Part shown: positions 24,774 to 35,500 of the stretch, piece after piece
How positions within the stretch are numbered: the stretch's first letter is position 1
Layout of the letters: every line of letters starts with the position of its first letter
DNA from: Cloeon dipterum
Lineage: Eukaryota; Arthropoda; Insecta; Ephemeroptera; Baetidae
DNA: 64,000 bases
Assembly: GCF_949628265.1 (NCBI RefSeq)
Contig: NC_088788.1
Location: forward strand, 35,202,335 to 35,266,334
Direction of reading: 5' to 3'
Made by a program: the position numbers and the translations under genes
Notes under the pieces: generated by a model
What the model was told of the DNA's origin: nothing
Databases searched by the model: none
The model's input: only the letters and a program-made list of their open reading frames with translations

Positions 24774-26857
24774 TTACAGTTTCTGCCGCGTTACACATCT
24801 CGCAAGTTCTTATGAGAATCCCATGTTAAAGTAGGGGTGGCGAAAACTGTAACTCGGCGGCGAAAACTGTAGCTTTTCCATATTAATTAAGAAGACTGGG
24901 AACTGGATAAACACACCTTTGATAACAGCGTCCAGTACTTTGGCCGTGGGGGACTCGGAATCATCCTCAAGAGCGCTCTCTCCCTGGTCGCAGGCACGTC
25001 CGACTCGAGGGTCCAACGGCAAACTCCCCAAGAACGGAACTTTCAGCTCATCAGCCATCTTCTCAGCTCCGCCAGAGTTAGCAGGAAACATGTCGGTTGG
25101 TTTCTGTTTAACGCAACAAAACGCCCCTCTTTTAGTATTTAGAGGAATTTGTTTTGTTTGGTGGAAGGAGTTCATTGAAAATACCATTATGAAAATAGAG
25201 ACATAATACTTAATCTCTTCAAAAACAAGGTTTGAAAGTTTATGGAATTTTAATAGAGGTCTCAGCCGCGATTTTTAAGGTGGTGGCTGGCGGTACCGGC
25301 TTAGCCGATTTTTTGCCCGGTGGCTGGCGCGGCTGACAATATTTAAAACATGAAGTTCGAAGGGCCGCAAGACATTTTTTACTGCGTTTTTTTTTAATTT
25401 TTGACCCTTTTTCATCGGCGGCCACCGGCTGTTTATGTGACCCAAAATTTGCCAGCTAAAAATTTTGCCTCTAAATTTTAAGAAGCGCCATTAATGTACA
25501 AAATTTTAACCATTGCTGGTTAAATTAAAATAAAATAATATCACGGGATAATTTTTCTAGAATTTGATCTTACAGTGCATTTAGGGCAGATGAATGTGGC
25601 CATATTTTCGATCACACCAAGAACTTTGATGCCGGTTTTGCGGCAAAAGTCGATCTCCTTGCGCACATCAAGCAAGGCAACTTCTTGCGGGGTAGTCACC
25701 ACCACGGCGCCGGTCAGGTTGGCATCCTTCAGGTACTGGACAGCAGAAAGGTGCTCGTCTGAAGTGCCAGGAGGAGTGTCCAAAAGGAGGAAGTCGAGGG
25801 AGCCCCAGTCGACCTCACTTAAAAACTGCCTGATCATACCTGAAGGATTTAATTTTAATGAAATGGTAGGAAATAAACAATAAACGACAGTCTGTTACCA
25901 TTTTTCTTAGGGCCTCTCCAAATAACTGCATCGTCAGGGCTTTCAAGCATGAATCCAACGGACATGACGCTTAAGTTGTCGTTCACAAACTGTTAAAAAA
26001 AGTAATTAGTTATTATTTTGGCTGTTGTGAATGAATTCTTACGATTGGGGACCACCCAGCATTGCTCGAGTGAACCTGTGGACATAAAATTCATCACAAT
26101 TTAGAATCCGTCGATCAAATTGCAATAAAAACTCACAGATTCATTGAGCACGCCCATCATCCTGGGGATAGAAGGGCCGCAAATGTCTAAATCAACGACT
26201 CCAATCTGTAACAAGGGAAAAAACAAATTGGATTTCCCCCTGGGTGCCAGTTTGTGCCAGATGAGAGAATATTATTGCATATCGATCTGCAGCAACCCGC
26301 GGTTCCCCCTCTGGCATAATATATGGGTCACTGTTCCTGGGAGTGCCTATTGATCTGCCAAAATAGCTGCATGGCAACCGGCAAACAAGCCCAAATATTC
26401 GCTTTTTCGCCAACGGAGCGGCTGAGGGTGAGTTCTGGTAAGGGTGCTTACATTTTTGTTGGGGTCCTTGGCCAGTCCTCTGGCAAGCAGGGTGGTCACC
26501 GTGCTTTTGCCCACGCCTCCCTTCCCGGACAAAACCAAAATCTTGTGTTTTACATTCTCCAGTCGCTCCTGGACCAGTGCAACTCCTGGAAATAAACATT
26601 ACAAATTTGATTCCTCTGCCATTGTAATAATTCACTTTATTTATTATTATAAAAGTTCATACCGGGGTCAGGTCCCTTTGGGGCTCCAGAAGCGCAGATT
26701 GTTTGGTTGGGACAGCCGGCACAGGCAGACGCTTTCCCTGCCGAATCACTTGCTGTTCCTGGGCAGTCTGCAATTCGGGAGCAAAAATGTAAACAAATAG
26801 TTTCAGCGGAAGACTGTGTTTCTTACGCTCGGCTGCATTTTCTGGGACGTCACTCAT
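24774..26857 (-). CDS. NUBP1: NUBP1 / Nbp35 cytosolic Fe-S cluster assembly ATPase
   Basis: Nine exons (26,827-26,857; 26,663-26,767; 26,452-26,585; 26,137-26,205; 26,043-26,075; 25,899-25,989; 25,574-25,839; 24,917-25,103; last exon tentative, 24,774-24,808) give 316 residues, the family's usual length. NUBP1 is the scaffold subunit on which the cytosolic iron-sulfur assembly machinery builds 4Fe-4S clusters for cytosolic and nuclear proteins. Visible hallmarks are the N-terminal ferredoxin-like cluster C12-x13-C26-x2-C29-x5-C35 (…[10 protein letters not shown]), the Walker A/deviant P-loop [24 protein letters not shown], the switch [13 protein letters not shown] and the C-terminal cluster motif CPKC. 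The last exon ([11 protein letters not shown]) rests only on frame and a modest acceptor. The N-terminal Cys motif distinguishes it from NUBP2. The gene is head-to-head with the tektin gene. Confidence 0.93.
25255..25432. mobile_element. MITE-like element family A, copy 1 (NUBP1 intron)
   Basis: Begins AGAGGTCTCAGCCG, contains GGCTTAGCCGATTTTTTGCC, GGCTGACAATATTT and TTTTTGACCCTTTTTCA, and loses the right end (GGCCACCGGCTG without GAGACCTC). It lies in the intron between exons 7 and 8 of NUBP1. Other copies are at 29,567, 42,834, 50,518 and 57,840. Confidence 0.65.
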
Positions 26858-27818
26858 TTTAGGGGCTCTAAAAGTTGAAAAACAAAAATCGGAGCGATCG
26901 AGTGTGTGAACAAATCTTTAATCAGCTGCTTGAGGCTCGAGCTGTCGGTGCGTTGGTAGATCGATGAAAAAACGTAACCGGTATTAAAACCGTTTATAAA
27001 TGAACATTTTGTTTTTATTCGGTCACATTTTCGGTTTTTAGGTGAAAAGTAATAAATTTTGATATGCCTCTCGAACGTAAAATATATTTTTATTTTGTTT
27101 TATTAGAGAAAATACACAAAATACCGGTTTTAATTGAATTTTGTGGTAGCCAATAAGGGCAGCTTTCGCAGCATCGATCTTTATTGGCGCGATGGGAAAA
27201 ATTGTTAACGTCACGAGTGGGAGGACAAAGGACAAAATTGGCAAAATTGGTATGAGGTATGAGGACAATCAAAAGCAAACTTAACGATATTTACACCAGA
27301 AATACACATTTTTACGAGTTTTACGGGACAATTTTGGAAAGCTTTGACACCTGAATCTCAGCTACTCGTGGTGCAAATTCAAAATTAAGGCATGCTTTGG
27401 ACTCCTCTTGCTGAGCCCGATCGAATTAACTTTTAAATTTGATGTCCTACGTCAAGGACATAATTGTTAATTTTTAGTTTCTAATTATGAGGTCAGATTT
27501 TTAGAAATGTGCTTAAAAGATGTTCAAGGACATGTGTGAACCTTTGTGGCCAAATTCAAAACTCGAAAAAAAGGATTTTTCAACTTTTCCTTTTTTTTTT
27601 GAAATTATTTCTAACTCCGAATCTTGAAAGTTTTAACAATCAGAATGGCAAAAACTGCACACCGTTAGACTCGTATTGACCTCCCCTAAACAGCTGTTTC
27701 GTTTGGGTGTTGATTTGTACCCTTCCACCCCCAAATTTATATAATTCAACCCACTTAAAAAATTTAAAAATTACTCTCAAAAATATTTTTTTATTTTAGT
27801 AGGAAAAGATCTTGGATT
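26858..27818. promoter_or_regulatory. Divergent spacer between NUBP1 and tektin
   Basis: A 960-bp head-to-head intergenic region that must hold both promoters. It contains a family B repeat (27,645-27,745) close to the tektin start. No TATA box is clear for either gene. Confidence 0.45.
27645..27745 (-). repeat. Dispersed repeat family B, copy upstream of tektin
   Basis: Reverse orientation of the family core: CACACCGTTAGACTCGT, then TTGACCTCCCCTAAACAGCT and a GGGTG…CCCTTCCACCCCC stretch. It sits about 75 bp upstream of the tektin start codon and so inside the presumed promoter or 5' UTR. Confidence 0.55.
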
Positions 27819-29963
27819 ATGGCGCTGCGTCTCGGAGGTGGCGGCGCCGCAGCCATTTTTGACTCTGTAGGCGACACTCAAGCATCATGGGCCCCAACCA
27901 AGTGAGAATAACAAAATTCAAGTCCAGTTTATTTGTTTATCTATACGCGACTAACAGAAAAGCTCCGTACATTGCTGAGCCAGCACCGTTTGCGCTGTGC
28001 CCGAACCTGCCCAAGATCGCGCAGGAGAGAGGAGTGCTAAGCGCGACCAGGGCTGCTTTATACTCGCGCCACACGCCGCACGAATGGCTGCAGAACAACA
28101 TGCGCAACTACCACGAGGCAGACTCGACGAGGAACCTGGCTGAGCGGCTCAGGAGCGAGGCTGTCAGGGTCATGCGGTAAAAAAAAAAAATCGCTGACGA
28201 GAGGCTCGACGATTTTTTTTTTTATTTTCCATTCAGGGAGGCGCAGGAGTTGACTTCGAGCGCCCAGCGCGATTCAGGAAGGCGGCTTGGCGAGCGCATC
28301 TCGGACACGACCTTCTGGCAGCACGAGGTGTCCGCAGAGCTGGAGAAGCTGCTGGCCGAGAGCTCCCTGCTGGCAGAAACTCGGCGGTCGCTGGACAAGG
28401 CGGCCAAAGACTGCGATGGGCCCCTGCACGTGGCCCAAGAGTGCCTTTACCATCGTGAAAATAGACAGGGTTTGACCAAATTGGGGAAATAAGCGTCTTA
28501 TGTAAAAAATTATGCTCTTTAGGAATCGACTTGGTGCACGACCAGGTTGAAATAGCACTGCTTTCAGAGGTGGATACACTCAAGTCTTGCCAATCTCGTT
28601 TGCGGGCGCTCCACGACAGGGCCACTGGCCAGGTGACGGGATTCACTAATTGTAAAGGGTGGCCTGATTGAAAAAATCAAATAAATTACCTGAATTTGTA
28701 GTTTTCAATTTTTTTGCTTAATTCAATGTTGTTGGCTAGTCTACATTAGGCATCGTTTTAGCACAGAGTTCATTGAATTTGTAAAAAATTATTATCTTCT
28801 GGTTTTGGCAAATATTCATTTTTTTAGTATAGTTCTATTATTTTAGTGGAGCAACCTTTTTTAATTTCTGGAGTTTAAACATTTCCAGCTCCGTTCGAAC
28901 AGAGCGGCCCAGCATGAGCTAGAGAGAGATTTGCGGCACAAGGAGTCAGCGCTGGACATCGACTCAAAGTGTCACGGGCTGTCAAACCATTCAAAAGAAA
29001 TCAACTTTTACTCAGGAATCGAAAAGGTCGACCCAACGTGAGTGCAACTATAGGAAACCTTCCAGGCCTAATTTAAAATTTTCGTCAGGGTGAGCGTTCC
29101 TGAGACATGGGCGCAGTTCAGCAGTCGGAATGTTCAACGTTCTGCAGCCGAGAGGGCGTCAAGTCGACAATTGCGTTCCGAGGCCGACCTGCTGATCTCA
29201 ACGTGCTCCTCTGAGATGTGGGACGCGTGGAACCGGTCGAATAACAACCTTGCAAAACGCTCATCGGAGGTGATGGACACAAAATCCAAGCTGGAAATGC
29301 ACCTTCACAAGGTCACAAAGAGATAAGATTAGGGAAAAGATGGTTTATTTCCTTGATGTAGGTCCAGCAAGAAATTTTCGACGTTGAGCGCAACATGTCG
29401 CAACTGCGCCGCGCAATATCAGACAAGTGCGCTCCGATGAGGGTGGCGCAGACTCGGCTGGAGGCTCGCATTCACCGGCCTGACGTGGAGCTGTGCAGGG
29501 ACCCCGTGCAGCACAGGCTCGTCAAAGAGGTAATCTTGTGCCACACGCGAGAAAGGAATTTTGTTTAGAGGTCTCAACCGATTTTTTTTTTGCGGCTGGC
29601 CTTCTCCCCGGCGGCTGACAATGTTTTAAACGTGAAATTAAATGTGCTTAGCAACCCAAAGGGCCGGAAGACATTTTTCTTCCTCCTGCACTTTTTAATT
29701 TTTGACCCTTTTTCACTGGCGTCTGGCTGAGACCTCGTAAATTTTGTCCGTTTGTCTCCGTCAAGGTGCACGAGATTGAAAGCAGTGTGGAGCGACTGCA
29801 GCGCAAGTTGGCCGAGGCGGAGGCTCAGCACCAGCAGTTGCTGCGCACAAAGGCAGCCCTGCAGGCAGATCTTCAGGTCAAGAGCAACTCGCTGTTTATC
29901 GACCGTGAACGCTGCCTTGGAATGAGGAGAGGCTATCCCCTTGGATCCTCTGTCAAGTATTGA
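27819..29963 (+). CDS. Tektin (tektin-4-like), axonemal microtubule inner protein
   Basis: Eight exons (27,819-27,901; 27,958-28,176; 28,237-28,469; 28,523-28,632; 28,889-29,037; 29,089-29,311; 29,362-29,529; 29,766-29,963) encode 460 residues. Tektins are coiled-coil filament proteins that stabilise the A-tubule of ciliary and sperm-flagellar doublets; in insects they are expected mainly in testis and ciliated neurons. Seen directly: a coiled-coil-rich protein with GERISDTTFWQHEV, TPETWAQF-like (VPETWAQFSSRN) and the signature nonapeptide as RPDVELCRD near the C-terminus, followed by NSLFIDRERCLG. The signature is usually RPNVELCRD, so this copy has Asp for Asn. I chose the ATG at 27,819 because only that frame joins exon 2 in phase; the apparent ATG at 27,887 needs the first intron to be retained. 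Similarity is best to tektin-4, but tektin-3/5 cannot be excluded. Confidence 0.92.
29567..29736. mobile_element. MITE-like element family A, copy 2 (tektin intron)
   Basis: Terminal inverted repeats are AGAGGTCTCAACCG on the left and GGCTGAGACCTC on the right. Internal GGCTGACAATGTTTTAAACG and TTTTTGACCCTTTTTCACTG match copy 1. It fills most of tektin intron 7 (29,530-29,765), which is otherwise a short-intron gene. Confidence 0.75.
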
Positions 29964-30012
29964 GCTTAAGTGCTCGAGTAGTCATAGCATAGCCAGTTAA
30001 AAGTTGAACCAA

Positions 30013-30018
30013 AATAAA
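30013..30018 (+). terminator. Poly(A) signal of tektin
   Basis: AATAAA 50 bases after the tektin stop. On the other strand an ATTAAA at 30,068-30,073 lies 35 bases beyond the COX11 stop, so the two convergent genes have very short 3' UTRs that nearly abut. Confidence 0.6.
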
Positions 30019-30107
30019 ATAATGTTCGTCTAAATGAAAATGGTGACTTTGTTAAAAAATCAACTCGTTTAATGCATTTGTGGACTATTCATTCATCGCA
30101 GCACTTT

Positions 30108-31646
30108 TTATCTACTCTGGTGGTTTGGCAGAGGCAGTTTAAGACCTTCCCGCGCCTCAAAGAAAGTGTATGACAAGGTGATCGTCTCTACATACTCCAT
30201 CCTTGGGTCTGACACAAATTCAGGATCGATGTAGAAGAAAACAGGCATGTCAACCTGAAAAAAATTATAAAAAATGGTAAGAAATATTTCATGAAGGTCT
30301 TACCTCTTCGTTAGGGTTGAGCATCTGTTCTTCGAAGCAAAAGCATTGAATTTTGTTAAAGTATTGGCCCGCCTCAAAGGGGATCACATTATAAGTGCTA
30401 ATGCCAATAACAGGTCGGTCTGTAGGGTTTCGCGCTTTGTAGAAAGCCAGGGCGGTCTCACCGGGTTTCACCTTTGAAAAAAAAGTTGTTACTAAAATAT
30501 CCCAAATTATGGATCTTGAGTGATCTTACTAAAATCTCCGGTTGCTGAGGCTTGAAGTTCCACCGCATGCTCGCACCAAGGTCAGCGTTAAATTTGATCT
30601 TGATCACTCGGTTCTCGACCGCCGACATCGATGCCACCTTTTCCTTGTCGTGACCGACGGCTGTCGTTCCACCATAGCTGTAGGCCTAAGAGAAAAATTG
30701 ACTTAGCTATTTTCTTGTAGAAAATCATCACTAAATCGCGTTACCCCTTAAGAGAAAAATGAGACTGATTTCATAAGCGCTTGCAGGGTGGATATTTTGG
30801 TTAATTCAAACTATTGGACTCATGAACAACATACAATATTTTTATTTTATACAGTAAACAGGAATGTTATTTTTTATATTTCAATTTTCAGCTTTGTCAA
30901 TTCGTCTTGCAAATTAGCAACTTGAACCGAGAGCAATGCTGCCTGGCGAAAGGCCTTCTGGGCCTGCCGCATTTCCGTCGGGAGGAGAACCCCAAAGAGG
31001 CGCGCAGGGTCAGTGACCCCTTTTTCCTCCTCCAGACTGCGATGGCCGTCAGGGTCGGCGGCCACGTGAACAGCCGCCTGGTGGTCGCTCTCTGGACCTG
31101 GCAGCTGTGACGCGGAGACTCGGCCTGTGCCCACTTTGTATCGGGCGGTGGCGAGCAGATGGTAACCCTGAGACATAGTGGCTGCCAACTGGCCTCGCAA
31201 GCGCAGTGTCTCTTGCATAGTGTGCACCAATTGAGCCACTTCCCTGTTCTCCCTCTCCACCGTCGTCTGATCACTGCAACTGAGTGCTCCGAAATCAGTC
31301 TCACTTTTCAAAAATAAAAAAAAAATTATACATAAATAAAGAGCACAAAAAGCCAGCATCCCCTGCAATTATTTAATGTTTGGTTTGGAGCTTGAAGAAT
31401 GTCGTTCCAACTGCCCAAAATGTTACGTCAAAATTTTCTAACCTGGCAGAACATTCTGTAGAGGGGCACGGCGGCGTAGCTGAGTCCGAGGGTGAGGACT
31501 CCGGCAGCTGCGACATAGTAAACAGTGCTGCTGCCACTTTTCCTGCCTCCACTATTACTGCTGAAATGCCTGAAATTCCTCGCTGAAAATGCGGGGAATG
31601 ATCGTAGACAAATGCTGCCCCAGGCACGTAACCCGCCAAGCAACAT
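30108..31646 (-). CDS. COX11: COX11 cytochrome c oxidase copper chaperone
   Basis: Four exons (31,443-31,646; 30,530-30,685; 30,304-30,471; 30,108-30,254), 224 residues. COX11 is a mitochondrial inner-membrane protein that delivers copper to the CuB site of cytochrome oxidase subunit 1. The N-terminus (MLLGGLRAWGSICLRSF) is rich in Arg, Ser and hydrophobics, as expected for mitochondrial import. One membrane segment (YVAAAGVLTLGLSYAAVPLY) follows, then the conserved soluble domain with IKFNADLGASMRWNFKP, ARNPTDRPVIGISTYNV, the copper motif CFCFEEQ and DMPVFFYIDPEF. A longer upstream frame exists but begins at GTG, so I start at the first ATG. Intron 1 (30,686-31,442) is unusually long for this region because it contains another gene, a CCDC115 homologue on the same strand. 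Confidence 0.93.
30874..31359 (-). CDS. CCDC115: CCDC115 / VMA22-like V-ATPase assembly factor, nested in COX11 intron 1
   Basis: An open frame of up to 161 codons lies wholly inside the first intron of COX11, on the same strand. The C-terminal half matches CCDC115 (yeast Vma22p): DPARLFGVLLPTEMRQAQ, then a coiled-coil tail LSVQVANLQDELTKL. The earlier block QGYHLLATARYKVG matches the family's N-terminal helix region. The family acts in the ER with TMEM199 to assemble the Vo sector of the proton-pumping V-ATPase. The stop is followed by an AATAAA within the intron, so it can end independently. The start is uncertain: the in-frame ATG at 31,359 would add a hydrophobic stretch (AFCALYLCIIFFLFL) absent from the family, and an acceptor-like TTTTTGAAAAG just downstream suggests that a short upstream exon is the true start. 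The conserved part is about 31,260-30,874. Confidence 0.8.
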   Translation of the reverse strand: MLAFCALYLCIIFFLFLKSETDFGALSCSDQTTVERENREVAQLVHTMQETLRLRGQLAATMSQGYHLLATARYKVGTGRVSASQLPGPESDHQAAVHVAADPDGHRSLEEEKGVTDPARLFGVLLPTEMRQAQKAFRQAALLSVQVANLQDELTKLKIEI

Positions 31647-32552
31647 CGGCCGGTCTATCGGCCCGATTTTACACAAAAACTTGCAAAAACTGTGTAAAAA
31701 GCGAGCTTCCACTTGAAAGAGCGAAATCACCTGGGTAAGGGGGCGTGCCGCTCGAAACCGAAACACCCGGCGACAACGCGTGAATGCGCGAGTGGAGAGG
31801 GATGACGTGATCGGCGATGTTTCGCTGTTGTTTTCTTCGCCAATCCGGGTAGGCGGGTTGGTCCAGGTCTAGGCGGCAACTCAAGGAGAAATAATATATT
31901 ATTATGACAAAAATATAAATAAAATACGGAAAATACGACGCATTTTTTAACATTACTTAACTAAGTTAAACTTTTACTGCGAAATGAAAACGTAAAAATT
32001 TGTAAATTCCGTAAATTCGATTCATGTATGATATGAATATAATTTTCATAAATTCATTCATTGATATGTAATGTTATTAATAATTATTCCTGATTATTTC
32101 TCTAATTCACTGACAGCTGCAGGGAAAAGTCATATTTTTATTTTCTATTGAACGTATTGAACATAAAATTTATGCTATCCGGGAATCATTACGTAACAAA
32201 GCGCAGAACACCGTTAATTGCGTTCATTTTACTCAACTCATCATTTTGGTTCGCGGATTTTTGTTCCTTTGGCATCTGAAAGGGGCGTGGCTACTGCCAG
32301 CAGCGCTGTAGTGTGGAGAAGTGGCAGACTGGCGAAACTAGTAGTGCGAGCAAAGCAAAGCAAAAGCGAAAAGGAGAGAAGAGAAGAAGTGTAAGAGAAA
32401 GAAAACACAAGAATTGGCGGCCGAATTTCGGCCCCCTAAGGTGATCGGCATCGAGGATTGGGCGTGTCGGTGTGCCGAACGGCGACGCCGTTTCGTCCGA
32501 TTGGCGGGCGAGGCGTCGACGGCGGCGACCGGCGGCGCCGACTGACGCCGCC
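31647..32552. promoter_or_regulatory. Divergent spacer between COX11 and USP34
   Basis: Head-to-head spacer of about 900 bp, AT-rich in the middle (31,880-32,200) and GC-rich next to both starts. It must contain both promoters and the USP34 5' UTR. No TATA box is obvious, as is usual for housekeeping genes. Confidence 0.45.
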
Positions 32553-35500
32553 ATGTGCTGCGACAACTGCGGAGGCCTGCTGCAGCTGCTCGAGACCTGT
32601 GAGAGCAAGATTCGGCCATTCTTTGGCCAGTCGGACCTTTAATCGAACCTCTGATCTCTTTTGCAGACGAGCAGCAGGTGCGGCAGAATGGCGTCAACGA
32701 GAGACCAGTGCTGGCACCGCCGCAGGTCGAGGTGCTCGCAGACTTTGTGCACGCGTGGCCTCAGAGGTACGAAGCCCTTGTCCCTTCTGTAATCCTCCGG
32801 CTTTGTCCCTGAGATCTGCTGGTGCACCCTGGCGATGAAAAGATCAGGATTCGCTGTTGTTAGAACGCATTCCAGTGCTCGGCTCTCTTTCTTGTCAGAC
32901 GCGTACCTTGGCGTCAATTCTGATCATATAATAATATTCAAAAGCATTCTTGATGACTTACACGACTCCTTAGCCAATGGAATGTAGTGTAGGGTCTATA
33001 TTGGGTCTTTGGACAAGAATCCTGGGTGATATTTGGCTTGTCGCTGGTTTGCTAGTGCTTCTGTCAAAACATAAATAAACAGGGTTGATAATGCCTTATC
33101 AAAATTCTCTAAAATCCGTCTTAATCCAAGGAAAAGCTGTTTCACGTTTTTACTGTCGTTTCGCAACACAAAGAAATAAAAAAATTCCACGGCATCACCT
33201 TCAAATCCGTTTGATTTCAGACACTGTGCATGCGTGCTGCGGGCTAGCAACTTTGAGCGTTTCAACCTGGTGCTGCAGAGTGTGATATGCGCATCGGTGC
33301 TGCAGCTCAAGGCCCTCAAGGCGGAGGGCACCGATGCAGCGACGGCGGCCGCCTCTGGAAGCAACGGCTGGACTCTGGAACGCCGTCTCCAGCTGCTCTC
33401 TCTCCTCTCGAAAATGTTCACAATCAATTTCCCCTTGTACTTGGCATACAAGCACCACGCACACCCAAAAGTGAGTTTTTCTGTACCCTTTTGCGAGCGG
33501 TTTTATTAATTTGTTTGGAAAGGTTGAGGAAATGTGCGAGCAGGAGGCCTCCATGTTGAGCTCCTTCTGCGATTTGGGAGACGGACCCCTTGGCGGCGAG
33601 GGAGCCCCCTTGTGGCTGCTCAGATATGTGTGCCTCTTCTGCAAGAGTGGAGGACTCTTTGCCGCTGCTGAGCTCTTCGAAGAAGGCGTTCACCTAGAGG
33701 TAATTTAAAATAAAATGGCACTAAACGATTCAAGAAAATTCAAAGCAACAAATGAATGAATGTCTATTATTAAACTTGCTAGCATTGAATGGAAAGAATG
33801 AACTTGCTTGAATAAATAATTATATTTATTGCTGGAACAGTCGTCCAGATTATATTGAAAGACAAAGAAATAATTACGCTCGCAGGTTTAATATATACAC
33901 TTAATGACTCTACCGTGCGTGGAAAATTAAGTCTGGACGGCTGAAATGAAAGTTCTATGAGAAACAATTAAATAACAAAACAGCATTGAGTATTTGACCT
34001 CAAAAAATCATTTTCATGCAGTTCCATTCAGTTTTTCGTAAATTTAAAAATTCAGTGAAGCTGAACGAACCGTCCTTTCAGGTTGGAGTTGCTCAGGCGG
34101 TGGTGACTGTGGTATGCAACCTGAAGCAGTGGCTGAACGGTCGATCGGTTGGCCAGTTGCTGGTGCCCCTCAGGTCGCGGGTACTGCGCTTCCTGTGTCG
34201 CCTTCCAGATCGAGAGCTTCGCTTGCCAGCCGCCAAGGCACTCGCCGAACTGGTTTGGGCTCTGGCGCCCCCTACTTCAGCGCCCCCACAGCTTGACCGG
34301 GACGGTCTTGAGTTGGCCTTTAAGTATTTTGGCAGCTCCACACTCACAATGCGGCTGGCGGGTCTCGCTCATCTCAATCTCCACCTCAACCTCTGCACCG
34401 AGCTGGCCGGCGCTGACGCTGCTGCAGACCACTGTGCTCGCGCACTTGCCGATTGGCTCATTGAGCGTGACGTTGTTTCACACATTTTCGGCCCTAATCT
34501 TCATGTTGAGGTAACTTTCTCTCAGCCTTGAATTGTTAATATGATTTTTGACACGCAATTAAAATTTCAGGTTATAAAGCAGAGCCAGTTAGTTCTGAGC
34601 TTCCTAGCGATGGAAGGTCGGTTGACCAATGAGCATTTAGACGTAATTTGGGCGGCTGCTCAGCAGAAGCACTGCGCCCGGCAGGTGCACGACCTGCTGC
34701 CGCCGCTGATCAAGCACTTGGAGGCCAGGCCCGTGCTGCACCTGTACCGCCTGCTCTGCCGACTGGAGCCCAAAGAACACACCGAGCAGAGTCTCTTCCT
34801 TGCCGCAGCCCTAATTAAATTCATATGGAGCTCCAGTAGCTCAGACGCTATTCTTAAAGTAAGTTGAACTTGACATACTGGTGATGAAACTAATCTCTAG
34901 TCTTTGCAGGCGCTACCAGCAAGGCCTCACTCGGCCACTTCTGACGAAAACAGTGTTAGTATGGATGAGGAAGATGAGTCTGAGGACGGTCGCAAGACCG
35001 CCAGCACTGCAAGTGACAAAAGACCGCCGTCAGAGAGTTCAGTAGCCAGCAGTGGCCGACCGGCTTCGCGCCGCGCCCTGCTGCGTCCAACGACAAGCCC
35101 TGATTCCGACGAGGATAATAAAATGGTTTCACAGTTCATGATGGTTGATGAGGACGATGATGAACGATCACAGGTATAAATTGAATTGGTTTAGATGATG
35201 CGTGCTTTAACCCTGAGATAATTACAGCTTTACGACAGTAAAATATAGTGTAAAATGTTCCAGGCGAGTAGTGCTGGAGGCTTGCGAGGCATGCTGGGCC
35301 CTGAAGCTATTGTGGTGGGCGCCGAGGGAGGTCCAGTTAGCGTGACCAGTCCCTTCGAAGGCCCTCCTGGCGGATCAGGCCCCGGAGCCCATTCTGAAGA
35401 GGAAGACGAAGAGGGCAGTTATTCATCCCGAATGAGCACCAAGTCTGAGAAAAACATGGCCGACTTTGAAGGCGAAGATGAGGAGGAAGAGCTGTCGCAG

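Noticed and set aside
27887-27957. Tektin start at the ATG at 27,887
   Set aside because: It requires retention of a 56-base GT-AG intron; the ATG at 27,819 in another frame splices in phase to exon 2 and gives a 460-residue tektin.
31647-31766. N-terminal extension of COX11
   Set aside because: The longer frame starts at GTG, not ATG; the ATG at 31,646 gives a good mitochondrial-type N-terminus.
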